Origin: Solitalea agri
GTDB taxonomy: Bacteria > Bacteroidota > Bacteroidia > Sphingobacteriales > Sphingobacteriaceae
DNA: 64,000 bases
Direction of reading: 5' to 3'
Assembly (NCBI RefSeq): GCF_023914155.1
Contig: NZ_JAMWYS010000036.1
Span: 62,001-126,000, forward strand
The translations under genes and the position numbers were made by a program. The notes beneath the pieces are model-generated. The model searched no databases. It saw only the letters and a list, made by a program, of their open reading frames with translations, and was not told where the DNA came from. This document shows positions 45,592-54,947 of the stretch, one piece after another. Position 1 is the stretch's first letter, and each line of letters begins with the position of its first letter.

Positions 45592-46383
45592 ATGAAAGGT
45601 AAATTTAAGTTTAATCTAAACTTCTTCGCGTCGCTATTCGCTGCACCAGTAATTTTAGGTGCTTTATTTAAGATTCTTCACTGGCCAGGAGCAAGAGAAA
45701 TGCTGATGGTAGGTATGGGTTGTGAGGCCATCATCTTCGTTGCTATGGCTTTCCAAAAGCAGTATGATGAACCAGATTGGTCAAGAGTTTACCCTGAATT
45801 ATTGCCTGAGAATGAGCCGGCTCCTGCTAATTCATACTCACGTGGCGCGGTAAGTGGCGGAAGTACTAACGCTTTAGATAAAATGCTTGCTGAAGCTAAC
45901 ATTACTCCAGAAATGGTAAATAACTTAGGTACAGGTTTAAGAACGTTTGGAGATAAAGTAACTGCAATTTCAAACATTGCAAATGTGTCAATCGATACTA
46001 CTTCATTATCAGACAGCTTAAAACGTGGTACAGAGTCAGTAAATCAATTGGTGGTTTCTTACCAAAAAGCTTCTCAATCATTGACTGAAATGGCTGGAGC
46101 AAATACGGATTCAAAAGCTTACAATGAGCAAATCAATTTAATGGTTAAAAATCTTGCAGCGTTAAACGCGGTATACGAAATGGAATTACAGGAGTCTAAC
46201 AACCACCTTAAATCTATGGGTAAATACTACGCGAACATTAACGAAACTATGCAAGGTTTCAACGAAACGCTTAACTACTCTAAGGTATATAAAGAAGAAG
46301 TTGCTAAATTGGCTAAAAACCTTACATCACTTAACTCAGTGTACGGTAATATGCTATCAGCAATGAATGTTCAAAGAGCATAA
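45592..46383 (+). CDS. gldL: Gliding motility / T9SS inner-membrane motor protein GldL
   Basis: A 263-residue inner-membrane protein. Two helices lie at the N-terminus (about residues 10-28 and 37-55) with the characteristic FKILHWPGAREMLMVGMGCEAIIF between and within them, including the conserved Glu in the second helix used for proton transfer. The rest is cytoplasmic and helical. With GldM it forms the proton-driven rotary motor that powers T9SS and gliding. It is somewhat longer than many GldL proteins because of the coiled-coil C-terminal part. Confidence 0.95.
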   Translation: MKGKFKFNLNFFASLFAAPVILGALFKILHWPGAREMLMVGMGCEAIIFVAMAFQKQYDEPDWSRVYPELLPENEPAPANSYSRGAVSGGSTNALDKMLAEANITPEMVNNLGTGLRTFGDKVTAISNIANVSIDTTSLSDSLKRGTESVNQLVVSYQKASQSLTEMAGANTDSKAYNEQINLMVKNLAALNAVYEMELQESNNHLKSMGKYYANINETMQGFNETLNYSKVYKEEVAKLAKNLTSLNSVYGNMLSAMNVQRA

Positions 46384-46444
46384 TTTTAATGTGCTTTTTT
46401 GATTAACTGTTTTATTTATTAAATCAAAACCTTAAGACTAGACT

Positions 46445-47974
46445 ATGGCCGGTGGTAAACAAACGGCACGTCAGCAGATGATTAACCTGATGTATCTGGT
46501 GCTCACTGCGATGTTGGCGTTGAACGTAAGTGCGGAAGTATTGAACGCATTCAAGACAGTAAGAGATGGTTTAGACGAGTCGTCATCTAACTTGGATCTT
46601 ACTATAAATAAAACCATGGATGCTTTCCAAAATGGAATGAGCAGCGATCCTGTTAAAACAGAACCATGGTTTAAAAAAGCCCAGGAAGCTGTGAAAATCA
46701 GCAATGAATTGGGTACCTATATCAAAGGTGTTAAAGAACAAATGGTAACAGAGGCCGAAGGTGTTAATCCTGAAACCGGTGATATTAAACGTAACGATGA
46801 TTTGGATATTCCAAGCCATATTATGTTGAACGAACAAAAACCATCGGAAGCTAAAGGCCCTGAATTAAAAGCTAAAATTACTGATGCTCGTGAGAAATTG
46901 CTTGCCTTAGTTGATCCTGCAGATAAAGAGAGAGTAACTATTAATCTTAAAGCAGAAGATCCTAAAGGTAGAAAATGGGAAGAAGCTCAGTTTCAAAGTG
47001 TACCTGTAACAGCTGCAGTAACTATTTTATCGAAATTAGAAGGTGATGTAAAGAACTCAGAAGTAGAGATCTTGAAATATCTTCAAAGTAAAATTTATGC
47101 TGCTGACTTTAAAATTGACAAATTAGACGCAGTAATCGTTGCTCCTTCAAGCTATGTTCTTGCTGGTCAGCAGTATACCGCTGATGTATTTGTAACGGCT
47201 TCAAGCACCTCAATCGTACCTGATGTATATGTAGGCGGTTCAAAATTACCAGTTGATGCAGCCGGTAAAGCCAAATATACCATTACCGCATCTGGTGTTG
47301 GAGAGAAATCATTCGAAGCAAAAGTTACTGTTAAAAAACCAGATGGCTCTACAGAAACTTACACTAAAACAGGTAAGTATGAAGTGGCAGCTCCATCAGC
47401 AAACGTTAGTGCTGATAAAATGAATGTTCTGTACATTGGTGTTGAAAACCCGGTATCTGTTTCTGCTGCTGGTGTTCCAAATAGTAAAGTACGTGCAAGT
47501 TTAATTGGTGCAGGTTCATTAAGAGGTTCGAACGGTAATTACATTGCTGATGTAACTACTGCTGGTCAGGTTACTATTAACGTAACTGCCGATATTAACG
47601 GTAAAGTTACTAACATGGGTTCTAAAGTGTATCGTGTAAAACAAGTGCCTCCTCCAACTCCTAAATTTGCAGGCTTGTCATCAGGTCGTGTAAGTTCATC
47701 AGCAGTTAAAGCGCAGCCAGGTGTTTTTGCAATGCTTGAAAACTTCGATTTTGATATGAAGTTTACTGTAAGTGGTTACACGATGTATGTAATGAAAAAA
47801 CGTACTGACCCAATTTTCGAATCGGTTAACGGTCCGGCTTTATCAGCTCGTTTACGTACGGCCTTATCAACTGTTTCTACAGGAGATAAGATCATGATTG
47901 AAGATATCACTGTTAAAGATCCTAAAGGTAATACTCGCAGATTATCTACTGGTGTATCGCTCACTGTTCAATAA
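46445..47974 (+). CDS. gldM: Gliding motility / T9SS motor shaft protein GldM
   Basis: A 509-residue protein with one N-terminal helix (MINLMYLVLTAMLALNVSAEVL) and a long periplasmic part of four stacked domains. The N-terminal periplasmic domain is helical (to about residue 220); the remaining domains are beta-rich, reading VIVAPSSYVLAGQQYTADVF and ending with a segment rich in MIEDITVKDPKGN. GldM spans the periplasm and transmits motor rotation to the GldK/GldN ring. Length matches the family. Confidence 0.96.
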   Translation: MAGGKQTARQQMINLMYLVLTAMLALNVSAEVLNAFKTVRDGLDESSSNLDLTINKTMDAFQNGMSSDPVKTEPWFKKAQEAVKISNELGTYIKGVKEQMVTEAEGVNPETGDIKRNDDLDIPSHIMLNEQKPSEAKGPELKAKITDAREKLLALVDPADKERVTINLKAEDPKGRKWEEAQFQSVPVTAAVTILSKLEGDVKNSEVEILKYLQSKIYAADFKIDKLDAVIVAPSSYVLAGQQYTADVFVTASSTSIVPDVYVGGSKLPVDAAGKAKYTITASGVGEKSFEAKVTVKKPDGSTETYTKTGKYEVAAPSANVSADKMNVLYIGVENPVSVSAAGVPNSKVRASLIGAGSLRGSNGNYIADVTTAGQVTINVTADINGKVTNMGSKVYRVKQVPPPTPKFAGLSSGRVSSSAVKAQPGVFAMLENFDFDMKFTVSGYTMYVMKKRTDPIFESVNGPALSARLRTALSTVSTGDKIMIEDITVKDPKGNTRRLSTGVSLTVQ

Positions 47975-47981
47975 TTAGAAG

Positions 47982-49040
47982 ATGAAGAGATTTTATTTAG
48001 TCGCCTTAGCAATGCTTGTATGTTGCTCTGTAGCCTTAGGCCAGGTAAAGAAAAAATCTACCGGAGCAAAACCTAAAGCTAAAACAACAACAACAACAGG
48101 CAGTAAAAAAACTGTAGCAGCTTCAAAGGGCAAAAAGAAACCTGTTGCCAACGCAAAAACTAAAACTGCTGCAACAAAGACCACTTTAGCTGCGGTTCCG
48201 CCGCCTGCTCCAGCCCCTAAACCGGTTGACACCACTAAAAGGCGTCCATCAGCAACAGGGTCTCTGTTTGGCGACGTAATAGACGGTGTTTACAAGAAGG
48301 AGAACAACCAAAATGTGAAGGCGATTCCTTATCCGTATATCCGTCAGGCAGATGTAATGTTTGCTAAACGTATTTGGAGAGAGATCGATGTTCGTGAGAA
48401 AATGAACCGTCCGTTGAACCATCCTAATTCGCGTTTGATCACAGTGATGATGAAAGCGATTAATGCTGGTGAATTAACGGCTTATCGTAATCCTGATGAT
48501 GGAAGCGATAGTACATTTCGTGATATTATGTCTGTAGAACAAGTAACTAAATTGGCCGGAGGCCGTGTAGATACTATTCAGGTTCCTGATATCAATGATC
48601 CGAGCATTATGCGCGATACGGTTGTTCGTGAGAATTTTAATCCTGATCAAATTGTTAAATACAGAGTAAAAGAGGATTGGGTTTTTGATAAACAACGTTC
48701 AATTTTCGAGCCTCGTATTATTGCAATTGCACCTTGTAAACTGAACATCAGTAAAACCTCAGGCGATACTATTGGTGTTACTCCAATATTCTGGGTTTAT
48801 TACCCTGAAGCTCGCCCTATTTTGGCCAACTCTGAATTGTTCAACCGCTTTAATGATGCTTCAAACCTAAACTTCGATGATTTCTTCATCAAGCGTTTGT
48901 TTACTAGCTATATCATTAAAGAATCTAATGCGGATGATTTACGTATTCAGGATTATGCAAGCGGTATCGATCGCTTATATGAATCAGAACGTATCAAGAA
49001 AAAGCTCATGGATTACGAACAAGATCTGTGGGAATATTAA
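47982..49040 (+). CDS. gldN: Gliding motility / T9SS periplasmic ring protein GldN
   Basis: A 352-residue exported protein (signal ending ALGQ). After a low-complexity Lys/Thr/Ala/Pro-rich stretch (about residues 22-85) comes the GldN domain, with DVMFAKRIWREIDVREKMNRP and the late SYIIKESNADDLRIQDY. It forms the periplasmic ring with GldK. It follows gldM by 7 bases and ends the operon; a terminator is located just after it. Confidence 0.95.
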   Translation: MKRFYLVALAMLVCCSVALGQVKKKSTGAKPKAKTTTTTGSKKTVAASKGKKKPVANAKTKTAATKTTLAAVPPPAPAPKPVDTTKRRPSATGSLFGDVIDGVYKKENNQNVKAIPYPYIRQADVMFAKRIWREIDVREKMNRPLNHPNSRLITVMMKAINAGELTAYRNPDDGSDSTFRDIMSVEQVTKLAGGRVDTIQVPDINDPSIMRDTVVRENFNPDQIVKYRVKEDWVFDKQRSIFEPRIIAIAPCKLNISKTSGDTIGVTPIFWVYYPEARPILANSELFNRFNDASNLNFDDFFIKRLFTSYIIKESNADDLRIQDYASGIDRLYESERIKKKLMDYEQDLWEY

Positions 49041-49050
49041 GAATCTTAAT

Positions 49051-49086
49051 AAACAGATTGGGACCTAAATGGTCCCTTTTCTGTTT
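49051..49086. terminator. Terminator between convergent gldN and uvrC
   Basis: AAACAG (49051-49056) with CTGTTT (49081-49086), and GGGACC (49060-49065) with GGTCCC (49071-49076), form a two-part stem with a bulge. The T-run in between and after it suits both convergent transcripts. Confidence 0.75.
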
Positions 49087-49107
49087 ATAACTAAAAGTGT
49101 ATCTCTT

Positions 49108-50910
49108 TTATTTTCCGAAGTAATTTAGCAATGCTTGAGCTTGCTTCAAATTCAGTACTTCTAATAACTCTTCCTGATTGGCTTCCCGTATTTTCTTTAC
49201 CGATTTAAAATGTTTTAATAAGTTCTCCGCTGTTTTATTTCCAATTCCGTCTATTAGTTCCAACTCTGTATTTAGCGTTCCCTTATCTCTTCGTTTGCGG
49301 TGATGGGTAATTCCGAAACGATGCGCTTCGTCTCTTAGATGTTGTATAATCTTTAAGCTTTCTGATTTTTTATCGATGTATAAAGGAATCGAGTCATTAG
49401 GATAATAAATTTCTTCCAGCCGTTTTGCAATACCAATAATTGGAACTTTATGATAGAGGTTAAGTTCTTTAAGTACCTCAACTGCCGACGAAAGCTGTCC
49501 TTTCCCGCCATCCACAATAATTAAATCAGGTAATTGCTGTTGTTCTTCGATCACCCTGCTATATCTTCGGCCAATTACTTCTTTCATAGTTGCAAAGTCA
49601 TTAGGGCCTTCCACCGTTCTAACGTTATAATGCCGGTAATCTTTTTTAGAGGGTTTGCCGTCTTTGAAAACAACCATTGCTGAAACTGGATATTTTCCCT
49701 GAAAGTTAGAGTTGTCAAAACACTCAATATGACGGGGAAGACTTGTCAGATGTAAATCATTCATCATCTGTGTCAACACTCTTTCAGTTCTTAATTCTGG
49801 GTTCAGCTTCTCATATTGTTCGAGTTTTGATTTCTTGAAGAAAAGCACGTTTTTTTGCGATAACTCAAGCAGCTTTTTTTTATCACCTAACTTCGGAACC
49901 GTAAACTTTATAGTAGGATCGTCAATATTGATATCAAAAGGAACAACAATTTCCTTAGAAGTGCTTTCAAAGCGGTTTCTAAATTCTGCAATGGCAAGTT
50001 CCAGAAGTTCTGCATCGGTTTCATCAAGCTTTTTTTTCAGCTCAATAGTTTGCGTTTGAACAATACTGCCATTTAATATTTTAAGGTAGTTGACAAAGGC
50101 ATATTTATTATCAGATGCGATTGAAACCACATCAATATCGTGCAATAAAGTGCTTACAACGGTCGACTTACTTTGATAGTTCTCCAAAGTGTCCAGCTTA
50201 TCTTTTAGGTTTTGAGCAAGCTCAAAATTCAGATTAGAAGCGGCATCGGCTATCTGTTCGTTTAAATGCTTTACTACAGTTGAAATATTACCTTTTAGAA
50301 TATCTTTAATGTCGTCAATATTGTGGTTGTAATCTGTAGAACTCTGCAATGCTTCGCAAGGTCCTTTGCAATTGCCGATTTGGTATTCCAGACAAACCCT
50401 GAATTTTCCTCCCTTTATATTTGAATCAGTAAGAGCCAGGTTGCAGTTACGAAGCGGGTAGAGACTTTTGATCATTTCGAGCATTGTCCGCATCATTCCA
50501 ATAGAAGCGTAGGGTCCATAATATTTCGAACCATCTCTAATAATTTTACGAGTGCCGAAAACTCGCGGAAAGGGCTCGTTTTTAATAACGATGGAAGGAT
50601 AAGTTTTGTCATCTTTCAACAAAACATTGTAACGAGGTTTATGCTCTTTAATGAGATTATTCTCGAGCAGTAAAGCCTCAATTTCAGTGTCTACAATGGT
50701 GAATTTAATATCCCTGATCTTGCTTACCAAAACACGTGTTTTGGCATTAACCATTCTGTCATTCACAAAATAGGAAGACACCCGATTACGAAGGTCCTTG
50801 GCCTTACCAACATAAATTAGTTTCTCTTCCTGATCGAAATACTGATAAACACCCGGCTTATGAGGTATTTTCACCAAGTGTTTTCTATAATCAAACTCAC
50901 CTTGAATCAT
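49108..50910 (-). CDS. uvrC: Excinuclease ABC subunit C
   Basis: A 600-residue UvrC, the nuclease of nucleotide excision repair that makes both incisions around a DNA lesion. The GIY-YIG domain is at residues ~15-90 (GVYQYFDQEEKLIYVGKAKDLRNR), a Cys-rich stretch near 175-190 (CNLALTDSN, CLEYQIGNCKGPC), a UVR motif, the RNase-H-like C-terminal nuclease (HIECFDNSNFQG; LIIVDGGKGQL) and a helix-hairpin-helix end (LIDGIGNKTAENLLKHF). Length is typical. Confidence 0.97.
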   Translation of the reverse strand: MIQGEFDYRKHLVKIPHKPGVYQYFDQEEKLIYVGKAKDLRNRVSSYFVNDRMVNAKTRVLVSKIRDIKFTIVDTEIEALLLENNLIKEHKPRYNVLLKDDKTYPSIVIKNEPFPRVFGTRKIIRDGSKYYGPYASIGMMRTMLEMIKSLYPLRNCNLALTDSNIKGGKFRVCLEYQIGNCKGPCEALQSSTDYNHNIDDIKDILKGNISTVVKHLNEQIADAASNLNFELAQNLKDKLDTLENYQSKSTVVSTLLHDIDVVSIASDNKYAFVNYLKILNGSIVQTQTIELKKKLDETDAELLELAIAEFRNRFESTSKEIVVPFDINIDDPTIKFTVPKLGDKKKLLELSQKNVLFFKKSKLEQYEKLNPELRTERVLTQMMNDLHLTSLPRHIECFDNSNFQGKYPVSAMVVFKDGKPSKKDYRHYNVRTVEGPNDFATMKEVIGRRYSRVIEEQQQLPDLIIVDGGKGQLSSAVEVLKELNLYHKVPIIGIAKRLEEIYYPNDSIPLYIDKKSESLKIIQHLRDEAHRFGITHHRKRRDKGTLNTELELIDGIGNKTAENLLKHFKSVKKIREANQEELLEVLNLKQAQALLNYFGK

Positions 50911-50951
50911 AAACGAAATTAACTAGCTATACTACACTAAGCAAGTTAAGT

Positions 50952-52004
50952 TTAAAGCTTTTTGGTCAAGCAGCATGTAATATGTTCAATTACCACTTGT
51001 CCCATGGTATTGCAATGCAAAAAAATGTCTTTATTATGATGTTCAGCCAGTTCTTTTTTTAACATTTTGGTTTTTGAAGCAGGTGATATTTCGTCGTTTT
51101 CTAATACCGAAAAAAGCTCATTTATCCTACGGGGAGAGGATTTAATACGGTTCGACATAAGGGTACGCTCTTCCTCCTGATACTGGCTCATTGTTTTATG
51201 ATTCATGTGCTTCATGCCCATAAATACCAGCTTATTGTTCTCTTTAAAATAATGGGGGAGATAGAAGCTCTTACGTCCCTCGTATGATTGCTGATCGAAG
51301 TCAATAGCGCGGATACGGTACTGTAATCCTTCAATATCAGGGGTGATGTCCATAACAAAGTTATAGGATCTCATATCGCCTAAAAGACGCACAAAACACC
51401 GCTCGTTAAACTTCACAAATTCCTTACATATACGAATCTGATTAAAAGGAACATCATCCAAATGTTTTTCTATAAAAACATCTCCAGGCAAGCCAATGAT
51501 GTGCTCCTCAATTAATGTATCCTTGTCTGTTACGTAGGTGATACGGTTGGGGGAAAGAATGTGTTCCAGCTCTAGTCCGTAAACGCGTGAGGCATCGGCT
51601 TTTTTAACGTAAAAGTGGTCGTAGTTATCATTTAAACGGTTAATGATTCGTACCCTGAAAGGTTGGGAGTTTCCAAAAGCACAAAAATCAATACGAGCAA
51701 CTGATAGGTTATTCATTAAGGTCTTATCACCATCAGTAGTAAGTAAAGCATAAATATAAGTTAGGGCCGGAAAAAGTTCCCGCATATTGCTTTCATCATA
51801 ATAAACAGTTTTCCAAAGCGTATCCTTTCCGCTTTTATCAATAAGCGGAACCTCCAGATTAAACCGGAGCATATCTGAATATTGGATTGGCAGTTTGATC
51901 TCACGGCCATGTTTTATCAGATACTCACGTAGTCCGGTCTGAATTGGGTAGAATAGCTTCTTTTTAGAAGGGACATTGTGCCTGAATTCATTTTTAAAAC
52001 TCAT
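50952..52004 (-). CDS. Conserved protein of unknown function with kinase-like motifs
   Basis: A 350-residue soluble protein that I cannot place in a named family. Two segments resemble the active site of kinase-fold enzymes: LLGDMRSYNFVMDI, which looks like the HGDxHxxN catalytic loop with Arg in place of His, and RAIDFDQQSYEG, which looks like the metal-binding D-F-D/G segment. The N-terminal half is beta-rich. This gives a weak case for a HipA- or CotH-like phosphotransferase fold. It lies between uvrC and the SIMPL gene on the same strand with a 41-base gap to uvrC. Confidence 0.55.
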   Translation of the reverse strand: MSFKNEFRHNVPSKKKLFYPIQTGLREYLIKHGREIKLPIQYSDMLRFNLEVPLIDKSGKDTLWKTVYYDESNMRELFPALTYIYALLTTDGDKTLMNNLSVARIDFCAFGNSQPFRVRIINRLNDNYDHFYVKKADASRVYGLELEHILSPNRITYVTDKDTLIEEHIIGLPGDVFIEKHLDDVPFNQIRICKEFVKFNERCFVRLLGDMRSYNFVMDITPDIEGLQYRIRAIDFDQQSYEGRKSFYLPHYFKENNKLVFMGMKHMNHKTMSQYQEEERTLMSNRIKSSPRRINELFSVLENDEISPASKTKMLKKELAEHHNKDIFLHCNTMGQVVIEHITCCLTKKL

Positions 52005-52055
52005 AGCTCTAATTTAGCTCTTTAGTCTCTTTAAAAGAGTTTTTAATAAACAGAA

Positions 52056-52096
52056 AAGGATCTAAACCGAAAAATAATTCTTCGGTCTAAATCCTT
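52056..52096 (-). terminator. Probable terminator of the SIMPL gene
   Basis: The arms 52056-52071 and 52081-52096 (AAGGATCTAAACCGAA and its near-complement) pair with two mismatches; on the minus strand the stem is followed by TTTTCTGTTTATT. Confidence 0.55.
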
Positions 52097-52116
52097 AATA
52101 TAATGATAAGCAAAAA

Positions 52117-52833
52117 TTACTTAATGGTGAAGATCAATCGAACATCTGATTTCAGTTTGATTGACTTGAAATCAATCTCTGGCATTGCTTCAGCTGCTCC
52201 CATGGCATCGGCCGATTTGTACATGGCCATGGTTGGGCGAGGGTAGTAAATCGGTTGTGATTCATTATCATAAATCTCCAGTACACCGCCCAACTGCTCA
52301 CCGATAGCCGCTACAAGATAGCTAGCCTTCTCTTTGGCATCTTTCATCGCTTTAATTTTCAACTCTTTTTTGTAGTCATCAATTTTGCTATGTACGTATT
52401 CGGCAACGTTAACACTTTCAATTCCTTTTGGATCAACAGCTGATAGAATATCATTTACCTTATCAAGTTTGGTGAGCTTCAGGCGATATTGTTTACGAGC
52501 TAAAAAGTTAGGGTCACGCTTTTTATCACGGATATTCCAATCATAATTATAGCCATAAACGTTATCAAGCATAAAATTTTCTTTAGAAATACCCGCATCA
52601 ATTACTGCTTGCTGTAACTGTTTTTCAACAGTCTCAATTGATACTTTGTTCTTATTGTTATTGTCTTTGTAATATTCTTTTAATGAAATATTGAGGTAAA
52701 TAATATCCGGAACAATTTCCATTTCGGCGTTGCCGGTCACTTCAATCTTTTTAACTGGATTTACAACTGCTGTTTGAGCCATGGCGCTAAAGCCAGCCAA
52801 AATGAGGGCGATACTTGCAATTAATCTCTTCAT
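52117..52833 (-). CDS. SIMPL-domain (DUF541) exported protein
   Basis: A 238-residue protein with a signal peptide (ending AMAQT) and one SIMPL/DUF541 domain: IEVTGNAEMEIVPDIIYLNISLKE, a helix KVSIETVEKQLQQAV and a C-terminal ALKAKAMKDAKEKA-like segment reading LKIKAMKDAKEKASYL. These proteins are periplasmic; their role is not well defined. The gene appears monocistronic. Confidence 0.85.
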   Translation of the reverse strand: MKRLIASIALILAGFSAMAQTAVVNPVKKIEVTGNAEMEIVPDIIYLNISLKEYYKDNNNKNKVSIETVEKQLQQAVIDAGISKENFMLDNVYGYNYDWNIRDKKRDPNFLARKQYRLKLTKLDKVNDILSAVDPKGIESVNVAEYVHSKIDDYKKELKIKAMKDAKEKASYLVAAIGEQLGGVLEIYDNESQPIYYPRPTMAMYKSADAMGAAEAMPEIDFKSIKLKSDVRLIFTIK

Positions 52834-52895
52834 AATCGTTTACTTTTTAATTTAGATGCATTGGGTTTATTGATTCCACAAATTAATTTAAAGAA

Positions 52896-54071
52896 TTATT
52901 CATTTTCATATAAGGCGAGCGCATATTTTGCTACCACCCCAAAATTGAACCCTTGTGCCTGATCATATCCTGCAAAGTTTACCGCGATCAATCTTCCACA
53001 GTCATCAAATACAGGCGAACCGCTTGCTCCGTGGGTAGAAGTAATGTTATACTGAACGGCAAAACCATCGGATTCTTTATTAACCTCTCCTTCATAAACC
53101 TGCACCTTAATGCCCTTAATTGTGCCAGCTAGTTGCATGCCCATCGGATAACCAATCATAACAGCCTTTGCTCCAGGTTTTATTTCAGTGTCGTCGTTAG
53201 CAGCCAATGACAGGTCAATTATGTTTTTAACTTTTGAGGGCAGATTATGACTAAGAGTCTGCAAAATGGCCACATCTACATTCGGATCTTCCGATTGGGA
53301 AATAAATTCACAAGGGATAAAGTCTTCTACGTTTTTTGCTTTGCTGTTATGCATAGCAATTCCTAAGCGAACAATTTTTCCTTTAATGCTTATTTGATTT
53401 GTGTCTAGTGAATGATGTGTTTTTCGCTCCGGAATGTTAATGGTTATATCTGATGATGATGAATCAGCCTTAGCAACTGAAGAATCAGGCGAACTTTGTA
53501 TCGCTTCCCACTCATCTTCATTCCCTTCGGTAATTTCATCGGTCCAGTGTTGTTTGATATAATTTGCAATCTGAGCGGGCTCAATATCATCAGGAACCAT
53601 GTAACTAATAGTAGCCTTAATTGCTGAAAAATCATTTGATGCATTAACTGTCCATGGAGAGGCAACATGGCGGTTAGTTACCAGTTTTCCATCTTTACTG
53701 ACAAAAAAACCTGTACCTGTAATGGTAATAGGGTTATTGGCGTACTGATCGTATGGAGCTATCTCTCCTCCATCTGTTACCGTAAACTGAATCGGCTCCG
53801 AACCTTTTATACTTACTTCATACACATAGCTATTGGCAACCAACACAACACTGTTTTTATACTTTTCATATATCGCGGTTTGACTTAATCCGCATTTAAG
53901 ACTATCAGTCGACGTTCCAGACCATAATTTCTGTAAGTCACCGGCTTTAAAGAATAAGATAGTTAGAAAGATTCCTGCAATAACGCATATGGTTGGTACT
54001 AACCATTTACTTCTTTGCTTCTCAGGATCTTGAGATGGCGTATGATTTTCGTTGTTAAAGGATGCATTCAT
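52896..54071 (-). CDS. Membrane-anchored trypsin-like serine protease
   Basis: A 391-residue protein with an N-terminal cytoplasmic segment, one membrane helix (about residues 23-45) and a periplasmic trypsin-like domain (S1C/Deg-like). The catalytic triad is readable: His in KLVTNRHVASPW, Asp in DPNVDVAILQ and Ser in THGASGSPVFDD. An acidic, Ser-rich insertion of about 40 residues divides the first and second lobes. There is no PDZ domain, so it differs from HtrA/DegP. The target is unknown. It stands alone. Confidence 0.8.
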   Translation of the reverse strand: MNASFNNENHTPSQDPEKQRSKWLVPTICVIAGIFLTILFFKAGDLQKLWSGTSTDSLKCGLSQTAIYEKYKNSVVLVANSYVYEVSIKGSEPIQFTVTDGGEIAPYDQYANNPITITGTGFFVSKDGKLVTNRHVASPWTVNASNDFSAIKATISYMVPDDIEPAQIANYIKQHWTDEITEGNEDEWEAIQSSPDSSVAKADSSSSDITINIPERKTHHSLDTNQISIKGKIVRLGIAMHNSKAKNVEDFIPCEFISQSEDPNVDVAILQTLSHNLPSKVKNIIDLSLAANDDTEIKPGAKAVMIGYPMGMQLAGTIKGIKVQVYEGEVNKESDGFAVQYNITSTHGASGSPVFDDCGRLIAVNFAGYDQAQGFNFGVVAKYALALYENE

Positions 54072-54255
54072 ATGTAGAAAGAATAATAATTCTGAATAGT
54101 AAATAGATGATGTATATAATTAATGGAGGCCAAAAATCTGGAAAATATTATTAAGCAAAAAATAAACTTTTTAATAATAGTTATAAAAGGGCAGAGGCTT
54201 AACGCTTACAATGGTATTATAAGGGTGGCTATTTAATTAGAAAGGCAATAAAAAA

Positions 54256-54283
54256 AACGGAAGAGATTAAGGTCTCTTCCGTT
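54256..54283 (-). terminator. Terminator of lspA
   Basis: The arms AACGGAAGAGA (54256-54266) and TCTCTTCCGTT (54273-54283) form a perfect 11-bp stem with a 6-base loop. On the minus strand it runs into a T-tract, as expected for a terminator of the lspA transcript. Confidence 0.9.
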
Positions 54284-54301
54284 CTATTTAAGATTGAAGT
54301 T

Positions 54302-54913
54302 TTATGCTTCAACTACTTCTGATTGAGTGTCATCTTCTTCAATTGGAGGTTTTTCCATTACCCGGAAATATCGTTTCTGAAATACCAGGATCATGGCTAC
54401 GCCAGTAGAAATGGCTGCATCCGCAACGTTAAATACCGGACGGAAGAACACGAATTCCTGACCTCCCCAAATTGGAAATGCTTCTGGAAAATGGCCTTGA
54501 ACAAGTGGGAAGTAGAACATGTCAACAACGCGACCATGAAATAAGGGCGCATAACTATAAATAACCCCGTATAATACGCTGTCTATAATATTTCCTAATG
54601 CACCAGCAAAAATTAAACTGGCAGCAACTACTAAACCAAATGGATATCGATGTTTGATTACGTAATGAATTCCGTATCCGATACCTGCTACAGCTGCTAT
54701 TCTAAACAACGTTAAGAACAATTTGCCATATTCTCCGGCAAACTCCATCCCAAACGCCATCCCATTGTTTTCAGTAAAATGAATAATAAACCAGTTGCCG
54801 ATTATATTAAATTCCTGGCCAATGTACATATTGTTCTTGATCCAGGTTTTCAATAGTTGGTCAGCCAATACCACCAAAACGATGATAAGGATTGCTTTAA
54901 TTGATTTTTTCAA
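54302..54913 (-). CDS. lspA: Signal peptidase II (lipoprotein signal peptidase)
   Basis: A 203-residue membrane aspartic protease that removes signal peptides of lipoproteins. Four helices can be seen and the catalytic Asp residues are in GNIIDSVLYG and FNVADAAISTGV, with the conserved ENNGMAFGM. The segment between the Asp motifs is extended by about 20 residues compared with short LspA proteins, a common Bacteroidota feature. The start codon is TTG 54913. It serves the many lipoproteins encoded in this window. Confidence 0.94.
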   Translation of the reverse strand: MKKSIKAILIIVLVVLADQLLKTWIKNNMYIGQEFNIIGNWFIIHFTENNGMAFGMEFAGEYGKLFLTLFRIAAVAGIGYGIHYVIKHRYPFGLVVAASLIFAGALGNIIDSVLYGVIYSYAPLFHGRVVDMFYFPLVQGHFPEAFPIWGGQEFVFFRPVFNVADAAISTGVAMILVFQKRYFRVMEKPPIEEDDTQSEVVEA

Positions 54914-54947
54914 AGTATATTATTTATTCAATAAGTCACTTTAACGG

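Noticed and set aside
50952-52004. HipA toxin of a toxin-antitoxin pair
   Set aside because: There is no adjacent HipB-like antitoxin and the motif match is partial; the neighbours are uvrC and a SIMPL gene.
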